From assembly GCA_025769875.1 (NCBI GenBank), contig JAGFNK010000221.1, positions 1 to 64,000 of the forward strand: a DNA stretch of 64,000 nucleotides. Direction: 5' to 3'. Both the position numbers and the translations under genes were made by a program. Positions within the stretch are counted from its first letter, which is position 1; every line of letters starts with the position of its first letter. Below the pieces are notes generated by a model. The model saw nothing but the letters and a program-made list of their open reading frames with translations. It did not search any database and was not told where the DNA came from. Shown in pieces: positions 56,870 to 64,000 of this stretch. The DNA comes from Russula earlei. Lineage: Eukaryota > Basidiomycota > Agaricomycetes > Russulales > Russulaceae.

Positions 56870-58465
56870 GAAACATTGGTCCGGATTTGCTCTACCCTTC
56901 GCCCATTATCAGTTTATCTGTTGTGAATGTTATCAACCAACCAACATGAATGAAAGTGTTATCCCTAGGTCGCCATCACCGTGAGAAAGAGGGTGGAAAA
57001 CCCCTTGTCACATAAATTTGGAATGGGAAAAGACAACCTAGGCATAGGCCAACATAGGCCAAATTCTTTATTGCTTGATTCCTTATGGCATCTGAATTGA
57101 GGGAAAGAGAGAGATGTCCCAAGTTCTCTTTAAGCTGTTTGCATTCTTTTAGGCCACTTGCTTCACCTGCTTCATGACTCTGCCTGAAAACTATTGCTGT
57201 TCCATGCTTCTCATCACCTCAGGCCTTCTGTCATGAACCAGAGGGCCCTGGAAGGACCCTTCCCTATTAGAGGAAACCCAGGCTCTATGGTACCACCCTG
57301 TTCACATGGCAAAAAGGGGTGAGTAGAGGTGTCCACAATATCTGTCGGAAAGTGCACCAGCCCCAAGGTGCATTCACTAACACTCCTTGATCGGAGCATT
57401 GCCTCTTGGACATAGACTAGCAGTTATGATTGAGTCTATTTAAGTATATACTTTAGCCATTTGGATATGGTACATGCATCGTGTGGCAGCACACATTGTG
57501 CTGGCCCTTCCTTCTTTGGGGCACCTAGTCCCTGAACTAGTGTACATAAATATTGAGCTTCTGCCGTGCATACATAGACCTCAGTTACTTCCCAGTAAAC
57601 TGAGGTATGTAGTTACACCTGCATTGATTACCCCTACCCTTTTGCTCACACCTAGATAGCTTTGTACTGCCTAGGTAAACATACCCAATAAATCTGTTAC
57701 TTCCCAGTAAACTGAGCTTCATACTGCCTAGTATCTCACATGCATGTGTTGAATTGCGCAGTGATAAGGTAGATTAGATCGTAATAGATCTAATAAAATG
57801 ATATTCAGTTTCTGTGAGAAGAAACTATTGTGTCATATTTACCTAATAAAAATGATACTACAACATGTAATCAGCTACTGATAAGATCATGAGATAGTAA
57901 GTACTTACTTCAGTTTCTGTGAGAAGAAACTGAAGTATCTACTGTATGTATGACACTCTTAAGTATCTGAGAGTGTCCCTAATTATTTTGTCTGTAGTAA
58001 CTATCAAATTGTTTTCACGATCGCTATGTGCTAGCTACTGATTGTCTTAGATCATACTATCAATTTTGTTATTGTACGTGTTTCAGCAACTTAGCTGAAA
58101 CACTTATGTGGTCTGGGCCTGTGGGCCACCTGGACAGTTTGGGCCGACGTGTCAATGCCTCAGCTACTCTTTATCTCAACAGCATGCACATCAGGACTTG
58201 TTGGAATGGCCTCACATTCAAACCTTAACCCATGAGTTTTCCACAATATCGTGTGCACATTGTGGCATGATTGATTCTGGGCACAATCAACACACAACAA
58301 GCCCTACTTGGTGACAACCTATCTAACAGTAAAGGACAATATTAGAGGCCCTCTAAAGACCCTTTAGGATGACCCTAAGGTCCTTTTATTGGCTAATGAA
58401 GATACTATAGACCCTAGAACACGTTATTAGACCAACTCTAATAACCTTAGAATGAACTATAAGAC
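56870..58465. other. AT-richer spacer with small inverted repeats
   Basis: About 1.6 kb, no gene. The motif CAGTTTCTGTGAGAAGAAACT appears twice (near 57808 and 57910), each a small hairpin (AGTTTCT/AGAAACT); TTACTTCCCAGTAAACTGAG also appears twice (near 57586 and 57700). Probably decayed repeat DNA. Confidence 0.5.
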
Positions 58466-58698
58466 TGTTGAACCGGAACCCAAATGGATCAAAGAAGGCA
58501 AAGACCTTCATACAAGGTTCAAGATCCGCTCATAGATGTTACGTGTTAGACAGAACTTTAGCATATGTGCTTATGGCAATAGGGTTATGCATACTGGACA
58601 CCTGTAGTCACCTCTTCTGGACTTAGGAACAGCCCTGGGTCATAGAGGTATTAAGGTGGGTTGCTTGGCCTGTTAGCTGCGCTCTATGCTGCGCAACA
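58466..58698 (+). repeat. Candidate 5' LTR of the copia element
   Basis: 233 bp with 5-bp inverted ends TGTTG/CAACA, placed directly before a PBS-like sequence. No partner LTR in the window, so the limits are inferred from ends only. Confidence 0.4.
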
Positions 58699-58856
58699 GG
58701 TTATGGGCCCTGCAAGCCATGCACCTTCATTGGCTGCAACAATAGTGAAGCATCCCTGAAGCCTGCATGCTGTGGCGAGCTAGTCTACCCTATGTTGGCT
58801 TGTTTGAATACAATACTCTTACTGACAACCTCTAAGCCCTCATTCTAACAGCTATT

Positions 58857-60111
58857 ATGTTGTCATCTCAACCCTCTGCCCCTGTTGTCCCCATCCTTGA
58901 TGGTGCAAACTATGGTATTTGGTCAAAGGCTATGAAAGCCTACCTCATGTCCGTTGGACTGTGGGGTTATTGCAATGGCATGTTTGATCTGCCAATTGTC
59001 CTGCCCTTCCCCAGGTGCCTCTTCCCAAAGAGATTGCTGCCCAGGCTGTTGCTCAGGCAGCTGTGAAAGAATGGAACAAAGGGAATGATATGGCAGTTGG
59101 TCATATGGTCCTGAGATCTAGCATTGCGATCCAACAAGATCTGACATCTTTGGATAATGCTGAGACAATTTGGAATCGCCTAGAAACCCTATATGGTATG
59201 GCGACCACCACTAGTATCTATAAGGACTTCAAAGAAGCCATCTCCATTTGCATTAACCCGAGCCAGCATCCTGGCCAACAAATGGATCAGATACATGCTG
59301 TGTTCCAGTGTCTCACCGCATCCTCCCTTATCATTCCTGATGCCTTACAGGCGCTCATCATGCTTGCTGCCATTCCCCCAAAATGGGAAATGTTGGTCCA
59401 CATTGTCACTCAGAACTATGATCTAGCCAATCTTAGCCCTAAGGATGTGTGAGAGTCTATTGTCTCTCAATATCAAACTGAGATGAATCGTGGCACAAAC
59501 AAAAAGCACAGCACACAGAAGCTCTCCACTGTCAAGTGCAAGCATGGTGACCCCTCCTTCTCCCATCAGCAGCAGGGCAATAAGCCCAAGCGTGATGAAG
59601 ATAAGGACAAGTGCCAGTGTGGTAAGTGTGGCAGCAAAGGAAAAGGGGAAGGCAAGGAGAAGGCTGATCACAGCCATGGTCCCAGACACTCTCACATTGT
59701 GGACATTGCCGCACTTCCACTCCTGACCTTACCACTATTGCCCATCTGGGTCCCTTGAGGATCCAACAATGTACCATCCCAACTGTGACTGACCCTTGCA
59801 AATGCACTCACAGCCCTTACAAGGCCTTAAACAAAGCGCTTGATCTTGCTGATGATCTTGGGGTAACTCCCACTATACAGACAGTCAAGACCCTTGAGCA
59901 GTGGATCTCATCTCAATCTGCTGCCTCGTCAAGTGCAGTCAAATTACTGTCACCCGTTCCTGAGCCTATGGACCAGGACGATGGTGACTTTGTGCAAACA
60001 AACACATTGGATTTAGTTGACATATACGATGGTATCCCAGAAGGTGCTGCCACCCCTGAGCATGCTCTGACTCTGTTGGATGAGCTGCTTGACTGGGGCA
60101 GTGACCCCTGA
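58857..60111 (+). pseudogene. copia gag remnant
   Basis: Starts MLSSQPSAPVVP, with LDGANYGIWSKAMKAYL as in copia-type Gag. Frame change near 59010, then KEWNKGNDMAVGHM, IWNRLETLYG (typical W..L...Y block). In-frame TGA at 59450-59452 and 59756-59758. A Cys/His-rich knuckle (CQCGKCGSKGKG) near 59610 and an acidic tail to 60111. Confidence 0.8.
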
Positions 60112-63100
60112 AGATAATGAAGCGTGCGTGCACCTCCCTCTCTCCTTTCACTTGCTAAGGAACCTTTTAGCATCTCCTCAGCCCCAAAGTGGGCTAGATA
60201 TGTCTAATAAGTGTTCCCTTGTATTGTACAATGTACAAATTAGCGCAGGGAGTAGTTCCCTGCATAGTGAATGTAACAAAAATTGTTTGAGATGCAGAGG
60301 AAAGCACGACTTGAGTAAAATGGGATCCTTATGGCTCCTGGACTCTGGCGCGTCCGCACACTTCACCTTTGAAATAAAAGACTTTATAGAGTATATGCTG
60401 GCTTTGCCGCATGAAAGATCCCCTGTGAAAACTGCCGATAACACAATCTATGTGGAAGGCAAAGGCACTGTGTTGCTTCAGCACACTGTCAACTCTAAAA
60501 TGGTTGTCACGCACATTTCTCCTGTCCTCTATATTCTGAAAATTAACACTTGAATATTATCTATGGGGGAGTTTTTACAACAAGGGATGCATGCATTAGG
60601 GAACAATAGACATATTGGTTAGACGCCTCAATTGAAAGCATGCAAGCGCATTCTCTTATCTAGGTGGTAGATTATGATGTCATTCACCGACGCCTTGGCC
60701 ACCCATCTAAGGATGTCATAACACATGCAAAGACACATACCAAGGGTCTCCCTGAAGACCTGAAAATCCCTCAGGAACAGCCAGTATGTCCTGGCTGCAC
60801 GCAAGGCAAGATGCCTGCATCTGTGCACCCCCCTTCTGAAACTCATGCTTCCGCACCATTTGAGCGTATCTACTCAGACCTTAAGAGTTTCCCTGTGAAA
60901 TTGTATCATAAGTATGAATATTTCGTCAGCTTCATTGACAATTATTCCTCCTATGCATGGATTACACTCTTAAAAAATAAAAAGTTGACCATAATGGCTG
61001 TCAAGCAATTCTTTGCTATGGTCAAGAACCAATATAAAGCAGGAATTAAAGAGTGGATGTCTGATGCTGGTGGAGAGTACAAGTCCGAGGCCTTTGATAA
61101 CATCTGAAAGGATGAAGGAATTAAAATCCTGCAAAGTGCCCCCTACACTCCACAACAGAATGGACGCACAGAGCACTTTATGTGCACTGTAATGGACAAA
61201 GCTCAGGCAATGCGCTTTGAAGCTTGTCTACCCCCCTCCTGGTGGGAATTTGCAGTGAATCATGGGACACACTGTTACAATAGGACACCTTCCAGATGCC
61301 TTCAATGGTGTACACCCTACAAAGTCCTAAAGAACAAGGTCCTTGATATCTCACACCTCAGAGTATTTGGTTGCAGTGCATATGTGCACATACCAGAAAA
61401 GCATCAAGTCAATAAGCTTTTGCCCAAAAGCGAGCTAATGATCTACCTTGGTCATACTGAGGGGATCAAAGCCTCACTCTTTATGAGGCTCCCTAATAAC
61501 ATGCTTTACACCAATGCTACTGCCCTCTATGATGAGACCTTGTACCCCAAATGTGACAAAGCATGCACTAAAGGTACCACGCGGATTAATGAACCATGTG
61601 AGGAACTACCGCAACAACCTGTTGAAGACACCATTCCTGGTGTTGACGACCCACTCCCTACAATCAAGAGTGAGAATGATGAGCAGCCTATACAGGTGCC
61701 ACAGGAAGAGGAATGCAAGCAAACGCCCATCCCTCCTACACCATCCCCTCCTCCTGTTGAAGAGCCTGTACCTCTTTGAAGGTCTCAGCAGTTGAGGAAA
61801 GTACCTACCCATCCTGGCAACATCTATGGTGAATGCAGACACCCCACAGAAGTGGAAAAAGATGTTTGACGAACACGCACATGGAGAACAATGACAGAAA
61901 ACCAACCTGGTAGCTCCAGTGAGGCTAGTACATCAGGATTGGCCACACCAGGCCCTTACCCTCCTGTTGTCCTTGACGATCAACCGCTGCAAGCCTCTGG
62001 GGATGAGGTAGAAGACATTCTATGTCTTGCAAGGGAAGGGGGAGTCAAATTTCTGAACTATCTGCTCACCCAAGCAGTTCCACTAAGTTTGGAAGCACCC
62101 AATACTGCAAAGATTTGCAAATGGACCTTTAGGGACATTCTGCAAATGCCAAGTGAACTCCAAAAGGAGTGGAAAGATGCTTGTTGCAAGGAGTTGGAAT
62201 CCCTCTGCAGACGCAAAGTCTTTGAACTAGTCAATCCTCCCAAGGATCGCAAAATAATCAAAAATAGATGGGTATTCGACCTTAAGTCTGATGGTTGTAA
62301 AAAAGCCAGACTAGTTGCCAAAGGCTTCTCCGAAGTAGAAGGCATTGACTATGATGAAATATTCTCACCCTGTGGTATGGTTTGAGACAGTCTGCCTGAT
62401 AATTGCGCTCGCAGTGCTCAAAAACTGGCACATTAGCGGACTAGACATCAAGACTGCCTTTCTTTATGGCAAGCTTGATGAAGAGCTCTATATGGAGCAG
62501 CCAGAGGGCTTCAAAATTAAAGGCCAAGAGTGTAAAGTCATGCACCTTAAACATGCAATATATGGACTCAAGCAAGCAGCACTTGCATGGTGGAAAGCCT
62601 TTGACAAGTCCATGGCCTTGCTTGGCCTTATTCGCCTTATGTCTGACTCTGGGCTCTTTGTTAGTAAAGACAAGAGCATCATAGCCATCGTCTATGTTGA
62701 TGATGTGCTCTTCTTCAGAGCAGACAAAAAACAAATCAATAAAACAAAGGAGTGCTTCATGAAGCTCTAGGAATGTCAAGATCTGGGCGATGCCCAAGAA
62801 TTTCTACACATGTGCATCATACGCAAGTCTGGCCAGATACATCTGGACCAGACTGAATATCTAAAGAAAGTGCTGCAGTGTTTTGACTTGCTTAATGCAA
62901 ACCCTGCTCCTACTCCACTACCAGAGGGCTATCACCCCTCTCCCAACACTTCCGCTGCTGACCCAGCCTTGTGGTCAAAATTCCAGCAAGTTATAGGATC
63001 ACTCCTATACATAATGCTTGGAACGCGTCCAGACATAGCCTTTGTGGTCACTAAGTTGTCACAACATGCTGCCAATCCCTCAGAGGATCATTTAAATCAT

Positions 63101-63330
63101 GCATTCTATATTTGCTGATACATCCTGGGAGCCGCTGATTATGCCTTGGTCTACAATGGACCATCTAATGGCGGCTTGATGGCATATGCTGACTCTGACT
63201 GGGCTTCTGATCCGACTAATTGGAAGTCCACTACAGGCTATATGGTGAACCTGGCTGGAGCAATATTTTTGTGGAACTCATGAGCAGCAGAAAACAGTTG
63301 TGCTCTCCTCCACAGAAGCTGAGTACATGT
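60112..63330 (+). pseudogene. copia pol remnant (PR-IN-RT-RH)
   Basis: Protease LDSGASAHFT (about 60340). Pre-integrase and integrase core: HRRLGHPS, CPGCTQGK, then D (YSDLKS), D (SDAGGEY) and E (NGRTEH). RT: WKDACCKELESL, KARLVAKGF, LDIKTAFLYG, and the catalytic YVDD near 62692. RNase H-like: YADSDWASD and SSTEAEYM, where it ends. Stops at 61105-61107, 61777-61779, 62768-62770 and 63116-63118 and a frame change near 62370. Confidence 0.85.
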
Positions 63331-64000
63331 TGCTGTCAAGACACATACTGCTGATCACTAAGGACTCAGGAGCAGGTGGGCAAGGGTCGGAACAGATGAT
63401 ACACGGCGAAGGTGGCATTGAACAAGAGGACGAGCCAAACGACAAGGAGGTACCAGATGGGGACTGGTAGGTGTTGCAAGAGACAAAGATGAAGGCTGGA
63501 GGCCAGTGTAGCAAGAGGGCTTTAAACAAGGCGGTTGTTGAAGAGTACCTTGGAGGCGAGGGGAATCTTTAGACTGAGCGGTCACGGGGGAGTACCCAGG
63601 AAGATGAGAGTATCACAAATGGACAGTCTGATGACTGCCATGCTTCATTGGGGCTTATATACAGTGTACAGGGTCGCTTACAAAGAACTGGGACTATTCT
63701 AGACTCTTTGGTACCATCCAATAGGACTACAGAGGCATAAACTTGCTTGTGTCAAGTTTCAGGCTTACTGAGCGCCTTACTGATCATTGTGGAACGATGA
63801 CATCATTATGATGTCACTGTGGAGCACTTAGTGAGCCTATGAGGTCACTGTGAAGTCGCTCAGTCAGCCATGATGTCATTGGAGCCTTGATGACGTCAGA
63901 TGATTTATGCAACAGTTTCTAAGAGTTTGTGCCGCTGTTTCAGGTCCTTGGTGGCTGGGTGGCCATGTGGCTGCCACGCGATGATTACCCAATTAGGAAA
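63331..64000. other. Unclassified repeat-like DNA at right edge
   Basis: The copia coding sequence stops abruptly. The following DNA has a purine-rich GGGGGAG at about 63587-63593, a TATATAC near 63657 and many GATGTCA/TGACATC-like words in both orientations (63795-63900), resembling an LTR or another element's terminus. No ORF with a known domain. Confidence 0.4.

Larger units (their letters stand above)
58466..63330 (+). mobile_element. Decayed, 3'-truncated Ty1/copia retrotransposon
   Basis: Domain order gag, protease, integrase, reverse transcriptase, RNase H is that of copia. A candidate 5' LTR (58466-58698) has perfect TGTTG...CAACA ends; a leader with a possible primer-binding site (GGTTATGGGCCC) follows and gag opens at 58857. 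The element ends inside RNase H near 63330; I find no second LTR. At least six in-frame stops and three frame changes make it inactive. Confidence 0.88.

Overview
The window reads as nuclear DNA of a mushroom-forming basidiomycete (Agaricomycete). Genes are densely split by GT-AG introns, mostly 45-95 nt. The gene families fit this group: a NACHT-ankyrin STAND protein, F-box/LRR proteins, a PLAC8 protein, a basidiomycete-type HAC1 bZIP and a decayed Ty1/copia element. There are no bacterial signals and no rRNA or tRNA genes that I could recognise. All exon structures below were worked out by eye from reading frame, splice-site consensus and family motifs, so individual boundaries may be off by a few bases.

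Layout. 1-3567 (+): NACHT-ankyrin protein, cut by the left window edge, with 20 near-identical 99-bp repeats. 4583-5590 (-): HAD phosphatase. 5946-6926 (+): membrane-anchored glutaredoxin. 8349-8780 (+): small secreted protein candidate. 9489-11135 (-): BRO1-domain PalC/Rim23-like protein, divergent from an unknown 978-aa coiled-coil/RS protein (11482-14418, +). 15867-17722 (+): GH15 glucoamylase homologue that lacks both catalytic glutamates. 19087-19977 (-): ELP6, head-to-head (98 bp apart) with COG3 (20076-23095, +). 23222-25280 and 26034-26493 (+): two unknown proteins. 26990-31197 (+): HMT1-type ABC half-transporter in 17 exons. 30954-34969: tandem segmental duplication carrying the 3' end of that ABC gene plus a glycine-rich RRM gene, giving two RRM paralogues. 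35435-37544 (-): F-box protein with a C-terminal membrane segment. 37814-39461 (-): PRMT1, divergent from a BRI3-like membrane protein (39682-40339, +). 41587-45844 (+): large unknown protein. 45845-50404: 4.5 kb gap rich in homopolymers. 50405-51558 (+): HAC1/XBP1-type bZIP with a predicted 38-nt IRE1-type intron. 52504-53052 (-): CHZ1 histone chaperone.

From about 53.4 kb the character changes to repeat-rich accessory sequence: a 338-bp palindrome, a PLAC8 gene (56222-56869), an AT-richer spacer, then a decayed copia element (about 58466-63330) and unclassified repeat-like DNA to the right edge.

Themes. The host genes cover stress and homeostasis (HAC1 for the unfolded protein response, PalC/Rim for ambient pH, glutaredoxin, HMT1), Golgi traffic (COG3), tRNA modification (ELP6) and chromatin or arginine methylation (CHZ1, PRMT1). 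The strongest leads are the HAC1 unconventional intron, the GH15 pseudo-enzyme, the RRM/ABC duplication, the palindrome of a coding fragment and the homogenised ankyrin array. Seven otherwise conserved genes carry one isolated frame break each, nearly always one extra base. Uncorrected assembly indels are the simplest explanation.
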